A stretch of DNA of 64,000 nucleotides, taken from NCBI GenBank assembly GCA_015501595.1, contig JADNRX010000097.1, positions 62,001-126,000 of the forward strand, written 5' to 3'. Positions 25,013-36,859 of this stretch are shown here, piece by piece. Both the position numbers and the translations under genes were made by a program. Under the pieces are notes generated by a model that worked only from the letters and a program-made list of their open reading frames with translations, was not told where the DNA came from and did no database searches. The stretch comes from Hymenopellis radicata. Its lineage: Eukaryota > Basidiomycota > Agaricomycetes > Agaricales > Physalacriaceae. Within the stretch, counting starts at the first letter, position 1, and each line of letters opens with the position of its first letter.

Positions 25013-25225
25013 GCCTTTGAAATAATTGGATATCTCGCGTCCTGATTGATTTTTTCATCCAGTATATGGGAGCTCGCCGCTCAGAACACATCTATGCAAT
25101 GCGGGCGGCCAGTGTCTTCGTCTAGTGGAGATTTCTTGTTTCTGGGTGGTGCCGCCGACGTGCAAGTTTACATTTAGAGGCAGACGGGCAGCATGGTGTA
25201 CATAGAATGGCGTCGTAATCTCAGC
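25013..25225 (+). repeat. Dispersed repeat, copy A
   Basis: Matches 28273-28497 in the same orientation. Shared blocks include aataat.ggatatctcgc, aatgcgggc.gcc, and gtgcaagtttac.tt.agaggcagacgggcagcatgg followed by gtaca.agaatg. Ends are not sharply defined; weaker similarity extends upstream to about 24,995. Together with copy B it flanks the gene at 25653-27830. Confidence 0.65.
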
Positions 25226-25652
25226 GACATCGACTATCCTCATATGTCCTGGTGTCTGTACTTGCCCGGTACTATATGCGCTAGACGGACTTAGACGGAA
25301 TCCTCGGATTGGCAGCGCGTTGAAAGATAGAATGAACTCAAATTCACAGAAATGCGAACATTGCATTCATGCAAATGGAGGGAAGCGCATGGCAATAGCG
25401 ACGACGGGCGTCAACGTCACCTTCCGTTTCTTCGCCACAGGCTCCGCATCCGAGTTGTCGATAATAACAACACTACTTAGTACTTATCTTCATCGTTCGG
25501 TGTTGCAGTCAACGCAGCAGGTCCAGATGCGGGTATGGAGTCCCCCGGCTCTTTCCTCTTCACACCGCGGGCGCCCGCCGCCGCTCTTTCAGCACCCAAA
25601 TAACATTCTGGTAGTAGAACAATCAGCTTGAAATAAAATTATGTATTTTGTT

Positions 25653-27830
25653 TCACAGTCCGTGTGGTAATAAAGGTGCCCTTTTGAACCATACTACAAA
25701 ACACCAGACGTAGTGGCACGCAAGCCTGTACTCGAACTCATCAAGGAGCACAGTGCTGATGTCTTTGGCGGATTCTACTGCAGCGGCACGCTCGATAGTT
25801 CCGGCGGACATCTTGCCCATCTTTGTCCAGCCTCGCATGATGCGGAATAGACCCCACAATGCGCCACGACGTTCCTCGACATCGGATGAGGCGAAGCCCG
25901 CACGTCCGACCTCAGGCCCTTCTGGAATGAGTCGTCCATTGAAGTGGGGGATGCAGCCGAGAATGCGGATCTCGCGGTCACCGGTACTTGAGGCATCCAA
26001 CTCGTCAAATGGCTGGCCGTCAAGTTGCTCAAAGTTGGCAGGCTTGAATTGGTAGCAGAGTCGATCGAGGGCTACGAGCTCGTATCGGAAGTTGATCTCA
26101 AATAATTCCCAGAAGACCTCTGATATAACGCTCTGCGGCAGTGGTGGGTTGGGAACAGGTTGATTTCGCCACAAGACCGGCGCCGTCCCCATTTTAGCAA
26201 GATCGATAGAACCCTGTTGAAAGGTCAGTTATTGAAATAAGAAAAGAGTAGGAATGGTACCTCTAGCTTCCCGGCCTTCATACAGTCCATCAACTTGATT
26301 TGCACGTCAGTCCTCCGCTTCGCAACATATGAATCGGGCTTATTCTGGAACATCTCGATTCCGAGTAGATCGCGCCATGCCGTTGTGCTGAGTGGTTCAA
26401 ACATGGAAGAACTGAGGCGGTAATGAAGTGCTTGAGATATGCCACGATATAAGCGTCACGCATGGTGTGAGTTGCCATGGCCGAGATAAAGCCAGGAATA
26501 TCAGGCAAGGCGTAACCGCGATTGACCTTGGGATTAGACCTGGTGTTCTGGTCAAAGTCCTTGCCAATGAAATGTGAAGCTCGCATCCACTCTTGTAAAG
26601 ATCGTGGCACGAGGGGAGAGTCGACATCGAGGAATTTGTCGCGGTCAGGCTGATTGGCTTGCTTGTGCTTTTGGGAAGAGCGCGAGGAATCTAGTAAGGC
26701 AATTAGACACGGCTAATAATCAACACCAATACTTACAGGGTTTGTGTCTCGAATCAGAGGACGAAGGAATGCCTCTGGAAGGCCCGCCACTTCCCGAAGT
26801 GCCTGCTTAGAAAGGGGATGTGAATCAAGTTGAGGAGTTGGCGGCGCATCCACTACTCCCCAATTGCTGCCCGGTGAGGTTCTATCATGCGCGAATCTGG
26901 CCATGGCGCGGTACCTCTCGAGATCGTAAGGTTGCCCTCGGAAAATGACTGGGTGCGGGATAGCGGCGTCCGTGTACGCGGGGATTGTGAGAGGTTCCTC
27001 GATCCAGCGGTCAACACGAACCGCATGTGCTCCATCTAGGGGACGAACAAGCCAGCAAGGTATCCCAGCCCTAACCAAATTCTCAGCATCGTCGAGTTGT
27101 TGACATAAGCCCCAACAACGCCACGGAGAGGAGAGTGCTTTGCCGTGGGAGACATAAACTGTTCTCGAGCTTCGCTGACCCACGCGATGCTAGCTTCCAG
27201 CTCCAAGCAAGTGCGCTGAGTCAAGCGCCAAAGCATGAACGTTTCATCGCGGGTCATTGGATTTTCGAGCCGCCCGGTGTAATATTTGAGTCGACCAAGC
27301 TGCGTGGCGATGACCTTGTCGTCCCTCACTCCGTTCTGAACGTCCTTCGCAAACTCCTCCGAACGCAACGTGCTAACCTTCCTTCCCAGCTCCTTGATTT
27401 CACCCTCCAGAATTTGACGCCACTCCTTCTTGACAAGACCCAGTGTATTTGATGGGTTGTGGTGATCCAGGACTTCAAATTCCTGGTCAGAGGGCATGGC
27501 TGAGAAAAGCCACCGGCCAGAGTTACTGTCGAATTGCATGGACTCTGAAGAAGCTATTAACGCGAGGTGGCCGACAGCATGGTGGAAGATTTGGGCAGTA
27601 TTCAAGGGATCATCTAGGCCGAATGTAAAGTTCGAGTACATGTGAATGGTACGCGTCCCGAACGGCGGAGGAGCAATGAAATCCATATTGGGGGATGTAA
27701 TAAAAAGCTTTAGATCTTCGTAGCGTTTGCCGACCTTGCCTTCAAAGCTACGGACTGTGCTGATTGAGTCAATGAACATTGGTGTAAGATACGACTTACT
27801 TGGACCACGCCCAGCCGTCGAGGACGCCAT
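25653..27830 (-). CDS. Uncharacterised multi-exon protein, two frame breaks
   Basis: I do not recognise a named domain, though the layout resembles a basidiomycete-specific multicopy family. From ATG 27830 (MASSTAGRGPSKSYLTPMFI) the main exon continues through GRWLFSAMPSDQEFEVLDHH and TRDETFMLWRLTQRTCLELE to RGVVGAYVNN. One base must be added near 27096 to continue as LDDAENLVRAGIPCWLVRPL, VRVDRWIEEPLTIPAYTD and RYRAMARFAHDR. Then PRSLQEWMRASHFIGKDFDQ, NRGYALPDIPGFISAMATH, and a second one-base gap near 26413 before SSMFEPLSTTAWRDLLGIEM. The last exon holds MGTAPVLWRNQPVPNPPLP and VFWELFEINFRYELVALDRL, ending at 25653. No membrane span or signal peptide. Flanked by direct repeats at 25.0 and 28.3 kb. 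Confidence 0.6.
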
Positions 27831-28272
27831 AATTTGAGTGCCGCTGGAAGGGAAAATAACCTGAAAGAGCTTAGAGCGTCGACTTGCAATTGTAGCCGGA
27901 CGATGTACTAAGACTTAAAAGTCGGGCAGGCACTGCGACCTGTCCACGATCCGAGGTCCACAAAACCGGGCTACCGTCCTGCAGACAGTGATTGTGTCGA
28001 TGTCAATGGCGACTTGAAGTCGCGTCCAGTGACGATAAGCCTCAGGAAAGAAGGCTCGGCGAGATGGCTTTTTGGTCAATCAATTCGATTATGTTTAGAA
28101 TTATTGTCCTCAGCACTCTAACCATCGACTTGTAGTCGAGTGGCACTGTGGCAGTGGTGAAGAAGTTCAAATGTGCAATGCCGGCAGGCTGCCGATCCAA
28201 CTTGGCGCTCGCGGTATGTACATAAGCAGGCCCTCTCGTACCACCGCCACCTTATTTAACTTCGCTTCCTGT

Positions 28273-28497
28273 CTTTGGAAATAATGGGATATCTCGCATC
28301 CCGGTCGATTCTCTACAGTATGTAGTATATGGAAGAATACACCTATCCTACGAGCCTCAGCGAATGCGGGCAGCCTGTCCTCGTCCAGTGAAGAGTTCTT
28401 GTTCCCGCGTACGAATTTTGATGATGATGAACGTGCAAGTTTACCTTCAGAGGCAGACGGGCAGCATGGCGTACACAGAATGAGGTCTTAATCTCAG
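28273..28497 (+). repeat. Dispersed repeat, copy B
   Basis: Same orientation as the copy at 25013-25225, with many substitutions and a roughly 12-bp length difference. The surrounding 27,840-29,050 stretch otherwise has no gene I can support. Confidence 0.65.
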
Positions 28498-29050
28498 AGA
28501 AGCGCCGGGGGAAAAGAGTAAGCGACGAGCGACTTACTTCCTACAACACGTTCGTCGTTGACCAATGCTCTGCGCGAAGACGACCGAATGACATCGGCAA
28601 CGAGCGAGTGGCTTAGCAGTCGCCACAACAAGGTTCGGGATGGTGTCTTAATTACACTGCACCGCATGTCGCATCCACGAGACTTTGTGTCGTACAGTTC
28701 ATGTCGCCGGGTCTGCTTCGATGCAGTCATTTCACGTCGCATACACTTTTATAAATATGCATTCAAGTAGTGTGGGTAAATTGCCTTACGGCGCGGTCAG
28801 GTTCCTTCGCGGTCACTCTAGTCGTAATTGAGCGTTGTCCCCCAACTTGAACGAGGCTGCCCTTCGCCGACATGAACAATAAAACCCAAAGTCTATAACC
28901 CGAAGTCCAGAAAAACAATGATGAACAGGTACTTAGATGAGTGAAAGATCAGCATATGAAAAAGTTGTCAGTACGGTACTATAGTAATAAAAGTTCGAGT
29001 TTCAACGAAAGTCAGAATGACGAAATAAATTGTCATCGAGCTGTCAATGC

Positions 29051-29646
29051 TCAAAGTTGGACTAGACAGCGGATGTCAGATGGAAATCAATGCTTTGGGA
29101 TTGAAATGGGACGTACTCGGGATACAGCCAATAGAGATGAGACCGCCGTGGCTATTATTCTCGCAACAGACCGGGTGAGACGAACTACTCAAGTTGTTAG
29201 CGTCAATGCCCTATCAAATAAGTTCCTTTGATTCACCATCTACCCCCTCCCAATCCCAGGCCAGAAATGGGCGAACAATTGAGGCCGACAAGAGTACCAA
29301 CCGCAGGCAGGGGGATACCGAGAAGACCCAAAATGATTTCAAGGACACTACTCGGATGTTTCGAGGTTGTTTCGACTGAGTTGCAGCACTGTACGGGACC
29401 CGTATTGCATTGTCCCGGAGACCCAGATGGCTTGTGACGTTTGGCGTCTAGACGGAACACCCCATAAGAAGAGGACAAGGAACGCAAGTGGGCATACGTA
29501 CTTTCAGAGGGAGTGTACCTCTTCGACGGCGCGTTGGGTGGTAGACCGCGAGCGAGACGCTGGGCATTGGTCTCCACGCTGGGGGCAGCCGCTACGAAGC
29601 AGGCGAAAAAAAGGAGAAAAGCGAGCGTAAGGGTAGGAAACTTCAT
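29051..29646 (-). CDS. Class I hydrophobin
   Basis: Small secreted amphipathic protein that coats aerial hyphae and fruit bodies. ATG 29646 gives a signal peptide (MKFPTLTLAFLLFFACFVAA), a Pro/Ser spacer, then QCNTGPVQCCNSV, LLGIPLPAVGTLVGLNCSPI, and after an intron SSHPVCCENNSHGGLISIGC. A last intron leads to IPIQL* at 29051, the usual hydrophobin ending. Seven of the eight cysteines are visible: C1, C2C3, C4, C6C7 and C8. C5, normally just before PVCC, reads as serine. The intron after GLGLGGG joins out of frame by one base beside a run of five C (29252-29256), so one base may be missing there. A TATAAAA box lies 121 bp upstream. Confidence 0.85.
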
Positions 29647-29766
29647 CGTCCTAAGTATGTGTGAACAAGAAAAGGTTTTTTGGGGAGGAGAAGGAGGGGA
29701 ACGGCAGCGGATATCCTGAGGGTATGAAAGAAAAACCCGGAATGTTGGAATTTCCTTGATGAGCCC

Positions 29767-29774
29767 TTTTTATA
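29767..29774 (-). promoter_or_regulatory. TATA box of the hydrophobin gene
   Basis: On the minus strand this reads TATAAAAA followed by GGGCTC, about 120 bp before the hydrophobin ATG. This is a good match and spacing for a strongly expressed fungal gene. Confidence 0.6.
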
Positions 29775-30779
29775 CGTCGCGCGTTCGAAGCTTTTTTAAG
29801 AAGCAGCATTATAGTCTAATTCGGGTGCTGTACGTTCTCGGCATTGACCGTACTTTGGGCGTTGCTCGGGCGAAAAGGCGCGTTATATGGGCTTCTAGTA
29901 CCTAGTGGCGAAGAAAGGTGGTGTCATAGCACTCGACAGCCGCCACAATACCTGGAAATGCTCTCAGCATTGCGGCGATATGGGAAAAAAGAGGTAAAGG
30001 GAAGTAAAAAACTGTGTTATGAAACAACAGTCCAGATCTTTTCTTTCGACGTGATTCGTTCCGCAACTCACGGTCGAAGACGAAGGTTCTTGGACGCGTC
30101 CCCATCGCGTCCCTGGCGTATGACATTGAGTATCGTTAAGATAACCCGTTGCCGGGAGAGGTTTAAACTTGATCATCGAGTTTTGGGGGCTCACCGCAGT
30201 GCCAAGCATTGATAAACCACCTTCTATTGAAGGTGATTGAACAGGGTCCCACTATTTTCAGATGTTGAGATGATTGTCAATGTCGTACGGTGTTCGTGTC
30301 CCCCAAGATGAGAGCGAATTGTCCGCTCAGTCAACAATATTGTGCGATGCTGTCGCAAGGATGCCGTTCAGTGAATGTACACCAGAGCCGAGCTGAGATT
30401 AAGGCGCGGAAGAGCCACAAGACTTTACCAACTTCGTTGTGTGCGAAGAAAGCCCTGAAAGAAGCCCAGATGGAGTCCAGATGTTCCTTTGATGGAATAC
30501 AGTCGAACAGAGTCCATAATACAATTGAGCGGAGACGGAAACAGTTGAGTTAATTCATCAAGGACAAGGACAGCTAGCACGTTCCAACTTCCCACGCACG
30601 AACAGTTTCCGTCCGTTTTCGGGCATTGGCTTGTGATACAAACATGCGCAACACGAAATCACAGCCACCGCCCCACCTTCGTCTTTGACTGCCATCATCT
30701 CCTTGAACTGCCTGGTATCCACTGTTCAAATGGCGCGTTATACAGCTCCTCCCACATCCTTGACTCATAATATGACTTC
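29775..30779. other. Intergenic, nothing recognised
   Basis: About 1 kb between the hydrophobin promoter and the Rpb9 start. No supported gene or repeat. Confidence 0.45.
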
Positions 30780-31305
30780 ATGCAGGCGTCTCTTCAATTT
30801 TGCTCGGAATGCAACAACCTTCTCTACCCAAAGGCTGACCAACAGCGTCGCGTTATGGTCTACGCCTGCCGGATATGTTCATATGACGAAATTGGCGACA
30901 ATGCGTGTGTGTACAGGAATGACTTACTCACAGTAACAAAGTGAGTGCTTTGCTCTACTCTTCGTGTGTTTTTAAACGCGTCTGCAGAGAACAAGTAGGA
31001 GTCACAACCGATCTCGGAACAGATCCTACATTGGTACATTTTTCACTTGATTCCTTTCTTGACCAAGCATCATGTCTTCCAGGCTCACTCCAATCAAACT
31101 TGTCCAAATTGTGGGACAGAAGAGTAAGCGTCTTTCCAGCTATACCCTGAGTAGCACTCTTACATCGCCTATCTGCAGCTCTGTCTTGTACCAGGATCAG
31201 TCCAAGCGAAAGGAAACGCGCATGATCCTGTTCTACGTCTGCGTCAATTGCAATCACGCTTTTACCGATCCTACATTACCAACGGACACCCGACCAGAGA
31301 CATGA
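30780..31305 (+). CDS. RPB9: DNA-directed RNA polymerase II subunit Rpb9
   Basis: Small zinc-ribbon subunit of RNA polymerase II, involved in start-site choice and transcript fidelity. ATG 30780 gives MQASLQFCSECNNLLYPKAD, then RRVMVYACRICSYDEIGDNA, completing the first Cys4 zinc site. CVYRNDLLTVTK is spliced to EQVGVTTDLGTDPTL, then to HSNQTCPNCGTEE, and finally YQDQSKRKETRMILFYVCVN with CNHAFTDP, the second Cys4 ribbon. It ends TLPTDTRPET* at 31305. Length is near 115 residues, as expected. The start was chosen because it lies in frame directly before the conserved ASLQFC and needs no upstream exon. All joins keep frame. Confidence 0.9.
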
Positions 31306-31565
31306 CCCCGACATATCCATATCGTACGCGCATGTACAATGTACACTATTCCTTTAATGCAACTGTCTTTTTACATTCGTCGGACTCACCTCCCAGACTT
31401 CATTTGATCTCATCACCGACGGGGTATGATTTTCGGCTATTCTTTCACTCGTCATTCGGAAAGCCGCGGAAAACAGTCACAGGACAGATCGCTTACAGAG
31501 CTGAATGCCTACGGCGCCCTCGAGTCATATAAGTGGACGTTCGTTTGTCCGATACCGACGACGAT

Positions 31566-33512
31566 ATGGGGGACTCCATCAAGACGCAGACCTCAGCCCA
31601 CAAGGGAGTCCTGCGATTTAGAGAAAGATTTAAGTAGCGCCGCGCCCACGATCAAGACAGAAGAACCGTTTCCTGAGGGCGGAAGAAAAGCATGGCTCAC
31701 GGTATTTGGAGTGTGCGCGCCTTTCATTTTTCACATTTTACATCCGCGTCATCTGATATCCTGTGTAGTTGGCTCGTCCAGTTTTCGACCTTTGGGTCCG
31801 CGACACTGCTTTCCTATATTATCCACCTCTCATCGATGTCGTAGATATACGAATGCATACGGTGTATATAACGGCAAGTTTGGTGTACTGGCGGTTGGAC
31901 GACGAACTGATCAGCGTGTGGCAGATTATTATGTCCGCGAATTCATGGTAGACAAGTACTCGTCCTCGCAGATGAGGTGAGTGGCGTACAGTAATCATGG
32001 CGCGTAAATATACTGATCGTGGATAGTTGGGTCGGAAGCGTTCAATTGATGCTCGTGATGTGTGTGGGGTTGGCTAGCGGTAGACTGTTTGATATTGGGT
32101 ACTTGTGAGTTTTCACCTCTCCACGACGCTAAACGTGCCTGAAAGACACCAGTTACCATTTGATGATTTTCGGCGGTTTGCTGTTTGTTTTCAGCCTCTT
32201 CATGTTATCATTAGCCCATCCTGGCCAGTACTATCAGGTTGGTGGATACTTTCCCGCGAAACCGTTATACAGACTCAATACACATGTCTAGGTTTTCTTG
32301 GCTCAAGGAGTTGGAGCAGGACTAGCCATAGGAATCATGTACATTCCTGGAATCGCCGTCGTGTCGCATTACTTCCATCGAAGGCGTGCATTTGCCATGG
32401 GCATCGCAGCATCGGTTGAGGGATTTTGTGTTCTGTTTGGGCGGGATCTGACCTATCATCTAGGGTTCGGGCTTAGGCGGCGCGGTTCAGCCAATCATGC
32501 TAAACAAGCTATACCATGGATCTCTTGGCTTCAACAACGGGGTTCGGGCAAGCGCAGCTTTCAACTTTGGCTTATTAGCTGTTGCCGTCCTTCTCATGAG
32601 AACGCGGCTTCCGCCAAGTCCTAAAAAGGAAGGCAGTGTGCTCATACACATGCGTCAGTTCTTTAGAGAACCTGCGTACACGTCGACTGTTCTTGGGTGC
32701 GTCGGGTGGTGCGAAGGATATGCGATGTCTTACGTGGCGCAGGACGTTTTTCATTCTGGCAGGCCTGTACTTTCCGATATTCTTCCTGCAGCTCAATGCC
32801 GTCAAGAGAGGGATTGACGAAGGCCTCGCATTCTACGTCGTAAGCCGTACCTTATTCCACTTCGGCTTAGTGACCAAGGCGTTTTCAGATCACCGTTATG
32901 AATGGTTCGACGGTGCTAGGTCGGATTCTCGGAACTGCGTTTGTTCCGCAACTTGGAGTGTTCAATGTCGTGATACCCTGTCTGCTGGTTTGCGCTATTT
33001 TGATTTTCTGCATGCTGGTAGTGAAAACAGTTGCTGCTACTTTCACATTCGCCGTCCTGTACGGACTCTTCTCCGGAGCCTGTGAGACATGTGTCCAATA
33101 ACTACCCTTCGCGCTAAACCGACGGGCATTGATAGATGTCGGAATATTCGCACCCATGGTTGGTTCGTTGGCGAAGAATGACTGGGAAATTGGGGCGCGC
33201 ATGGGTATCTGCTTCAGTGTTACTGGTTTGTGACCTGTCAAAGTGGATATCGTGCTTTTCTTTTCTGACTATGACTTCTCTCTTAGGATTCGGCGGCCTT
33301 ATAGGTCGGTTTCCCCTCCGTTCTCCGTTACTTCTTTGTTAACGGCTTATATGGCGTGGCTCAGGAACGCCCATTGCGGGCGCCTTATTGACTTCTTCGT
33401 ACATATGGTGGAGACCGATCGTCTTTGCGGCTTGCTGGTTTCCTGCGGGGCGTTTCTACTCACCATTGCACGGTCTCTCGTTGCAGCTCAAAAGCACACG
33501 CATCGGGTATGA
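31566..33512 (+). CDS. MFS transporter, monocarboxylate-transporter-like, copy 1
   Basis: Twelve-span MFS protein of the fungal MCT/MCH-like group; substrate unknown. Exons read PFPEGGRKAWLTVFGV|WLVQFSTFG, YTNAYGVYND|YYVREFMVDKYSSSQM, SWVGSVQLMLVMCVGLASGR, LLFVFSLFMLSLAHPGQYYQ, FLAQGVGAGLAIGIMYIPG, GSGLGGAVQPIMLNKLYHGS, FFILAGLYFPIFFLQLNAVK, VMNGSTVLGRILGTAFVPQL, FAPMVGSLAKNDWEIGARM and GTPIAGALLTSSYIWWRP. Intron 31874-31924 begins GCAAGT, a GC-AG intron. One base is missing near 33431; with it the tail reads LLVSCGAFLLTIARSLVAAQ and ends at 33512, matching copy 2. The N-terminus is unresolved: the ATG at 31566 is out of frame with PFPEGG, so the true start may differ. Tandem with 34180-36207. 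Confidence 0.75.
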
Positions 33513-34179
33513 TATAGAATACACGCTGGCGTGCGCCGTATAGACTGGGGCTTCCATGCTACGGACGTAATACTATGGTATGGATCCCACCTCTAGATTT
33601 GCTCGTTTCATACTAGCGTTCAATGAAAACCCATCGAATGGAAACTCGCCGTGACTTCTACGACGTGAAGTTGGCGACTGGGCGCGTCCTTCTCGCCGCC
33701 TAATGGTGCCTTCTTCCTGTCTTCGTGGACTATGCTCGAGCTCCTTCGCCAGTCTGTACGACAATGCAATCGTCTCGAAGTGCAGCTGCAGATCTCCTTC
33801 GTCGCATGTTAAGAAGCTAGTAGGTAAAATCCACATGGAGGCTGTCTTTAATTCAATGCTTGTCGGCTGCAGGTAGGATTTGCAAGTGAGCCGCCTACCA
33901 AATATGCGTTGCCGATTTCACACTGATTGCGTCCGAAAAGATGTATGCACCTTGCGTACTTACGACTACTATTGAGTATTGACGGCGGGATACCTTGATT
34001 CGAATTCGAAGAGAGAGAAGTTCGATCTGTATTCTCTCCCTGGCATGGCCCAGAAGCCCTGAGGCCTGAGTTATCAAGCATCACGTCCCCGTCACTGTGG
34101 CTCTCGAGATATAAATTGAAACTGACGAAGACTCGACAGTCATTAACACCGAGACGACGCATCCACGAACATACGATCC
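33513..34179. other. Intergenic between tandem transporters
   Basis: About 670 bp with no supported gene. It should contain the copy 2 promoter. Confidence 0.45.
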
Positions 34180-36207
34180 ATGGTTGGGCATTGACTGCGT
34201 GTATGGTGACGTACTGACTTCATTCAGTCATTAAAACGGGCTGAAGCTGGCCTTCCGGCTGCCTCTCCTTCAACCAAAGAAGCTCCGACGAACTTGACGG
34301 CGACTCACGATGCACCGACCGCGCCACCGACACCTAATGATGAAGGCGGCTTCAAAGGCTGGTTAACAGTTTTCGGAGTGTACGTCCCCTTTTTGAAACG
34401 TTGTTATTCGCTGTCTGACGGCCATGGAAGGTGGCTGGTCCAATTTTCGACGTTTGGGTAAGTCGCTGCGCGCACGCCTTTCTTCTCAGACGCCTACTTA
34501 CTTCGAATTCACAGGTATACCAACGCCTATGGCGTGTACAACGGTGCGCTTTTTCGTTGACCCACTTGCTCATTCTGATATAGCTAATGACTATCGTCGG
34601 TGTAGATTTCTATGTGCGAGACTTTATGGTGGAGTATTCTTCGGCCCAGCTGAGGCAAGTACCGATTCGCCAGGTCTCTCGATTCATCGCTGACTGCCAT
34701 CGCCTCGAGTAGCTGGGTGGGGAGCATACAATTGATGTTAGTCATGACTGTGGGACTAGTCAGCGGAAGACTTTACGACGCGGGCTACTTGTGGGCTTCC
34801 ATTTGTCCGCCGGTGTCCTTCAGACTAACCCGCTGCACGAAGTTATCATCTTATGATAGGCGGTTGCTCCTTATTCATCTTCAGCTTGTTCATGCTATCA
34901 CTGGCTCAACCTGGACAGTACTATCAAGTTAGCACGCGAAGCGTCGGTTTATGAGCGTATGCTGAACTTTTCTTAGATCTTACTCGCTCAAGGCTTCGGT
35001 GCTGGGCTGGGCATTGGCATCGTTTATGTCCCGAGCATCGCTGTGATCTCACACCATTTCGACAAAAGCCGGGCTCTCGCGATGGGAATTGCCACGTCGG
35101 TACGCATATATTCGCGAACTCTGTCGTCTCGCGTTGAAATAAATTACGCCACAAGGGTTCTGGGTTTGGAGGCATGGTTCAGCCTATCATGCTTAACAGA
35201 TTGTTCCATAGCGGCGTTGGGTTCCATACCGGCGTCTGCGCCAGTGCTGCCCTCAATCTCGGTGTTCTTCTACTCGCTATCGCCTGCATGAGAGCCAAGC
35301 CCGCCGCTCCACGCAGATTACACCACGAGGACAACGAAAATACTTTCGGCCGTTCGTTACTGTTCCTGCTGGAGCCCTTGTACGCGGTATCAGTTCTAGG
35401 GTAAGTTCACAGCCGGTAGTGGCGTCTTAGTTTTCTGATCGAGCTCCTTGAAGGAGCTTCTTTGCCATGGCTGGGCTTTATTTCCCCATCTTCTTCGTCC
35501 AACTGAAGGCGGTTGAGACTGGAATCGAGCCCACCTTGGCCTTTTACGTCGTCGGTTACATTCTGTTTCGTCGCGACTGATCGTTGATGTGTACCTAGCT
35601 TACCGTTTTAAACGGGTCAACAATCCTCGGTCGTATTTGTGGCACAGCGTTTGTGCGGAAACTTGGCGTTTTCAACGTCGTGCTCGTCTGTGTTCTGGGA
35701 TGTACTGTACTGATATTCTCTGCTCTGGCGATAGTTGGCGCCGTAGCAACGTTCGCTTTTGCGGTGCTGTATGGCTTGTTTGGGGGTGCCTGTACGTTTC
35801 TATCGTGTTTGCTAGTGGCCGCCACTTCATCACGGATCATCTTCTAGTTATGGGCATCTTTGCACCCATGATCGGATCACTGGCCCGCACAGACGCAGAA
35901 ATTGGAGCACGGATGGGAATTGGTTTCGCCGTGACTGGTGAGTTGAAGGCTCAACTGCGTGGCGCGGGTAATATTAATTACTCTTTCCAAAGGGCTGGGG
36001 GGTCTCATTGGTAGGGTCCCGCACGCGTACGCAGGACCGAACTGACGCATACCTAAAGGAACACCCATAGCTGGAGGACTCTTAACCGATTCGTATATCT
36101 GGTGGCGGCCGACGGTGTTTGCGGGCAGCTCCATGGTGGCGGCGGGTATCCTCTTCCTCGCGGCAAGGCTCGTTCGTAGTAGACAAAAGGAAAGTCCGTG
36201 GGTTTAA
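34180..36207 (+). CDS. MFS transporter, monocarboxylate-transporter-like, copy 2
   Basis: Tandem paralogue of the preceding gene, with the same order of segments. A start exon consisting only of ATG (34180) spliced to SLKRAEAGLPAASPSTKEAP is my best guess. Then GGFKGWLTVFGV, WLVQFSTFG, YTNAYGVYN, DFYVRDFMVEYSSAQL, RWVGSIQLMLVMTVGLVSGR, SLFIFSLFMLSLAQPGQYYQ, LLAQGFGAGLGIGIVYVPSI, GFGGMVQPIMLNRLFHSGVG, FFAMAGLYFPIFFVQLKAVE, VLNGSTILGRICGTAFVRKL, FAPMIGSLARTDAEIGARMG and GTPIAGGLLTDSYIWWRPTV. The end VRSRQKESPWV* is at 36207. It keeps frame throughout; the intron matching the GC-AG one in copy 1 has a normal GT donor. Similarity by eye is moderate, so the duplication is not recent. Confidence 0.8.
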
Positions 36208-36239
36208 CGACAGATGCTATATGATATACACGACCCAGT

Positions 36240-36844
36240 TCACCCCGCTAACCAGAAAGATGATTGCGTTGGGCGAGGTATGTCTCTAAGGCCGTCACGA
36301 TTGGTCCGTAAAGGGTTCGACCATGATTCATGTACATCCCTAGACACGTAGGTACATCCTGGAGAGTCTGAGTAGAGTGACCTGAGATGAGAGAGGGAAC
36401 TCACTGTGTCATCAGACTGCAGCCAACTTGCAAGTTGACTACAGTCGTTTTCTAGGACTAGCCAGGCACTCATCAAAAATATCATGACATGGTTAAGCAG
36501 ACCTGACACGTCGAAGGCAAGAGAGGAGATGGTGGCGCGCATACCCGCTAAAGCATCCGTTTGTCGCTGCGAGACTTGAGCAGCATAATTGGCGTGTACA
36601 GCTTCGCTGTGGATTCTGTCAAACCGTTCAAATATTTTGGGATCCTGAATAGAAGATAAGATAGCGTTGTGCAAGGATCAAGGTACTCGCAGTCGGAAGA
36701 GTCGATTTTGACTTTCGATGTCCGAAAGATGAGAGCAAACGAGTTATTGAACAGGCGAATACGTATGGTTGACGGGAGTATCACGCTGATGGCCGCTGAT
36801 GCCCCATCACCCGGCAGGTCAGGACCTCGAAAACCAATTGCCAT
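36240..36844 (-). other. Possible hypothetical gene starting in an inverted-repeat copy
   Basis: An ATG at 36844 opens MAIGFRGPDLPGDGASAAIS, the part shared with 42144-42224. It runs on to about 36,670, then a second open stretch reads DPKIFERFDRIHSEAVHANY and RQTDALAGMRATISSL. No domain is recognised. It may be a real helical protein or a fragment left by a duplication. Confidence 0.3.
36764..36844 (+). repeat. 81-bp inverted repeat, left copy
   Basis: Starts tatggttgacgggagtatca and ends ccaattgccat. It is the reverse complement of 42144-42224 with about one mismatch. The inward flank keeps weak similarity (..ttaagt) for roughly 20 bp more. Confidence 0.85.
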
Positions 36845-36859
36845 TTCTATATATTAAGT

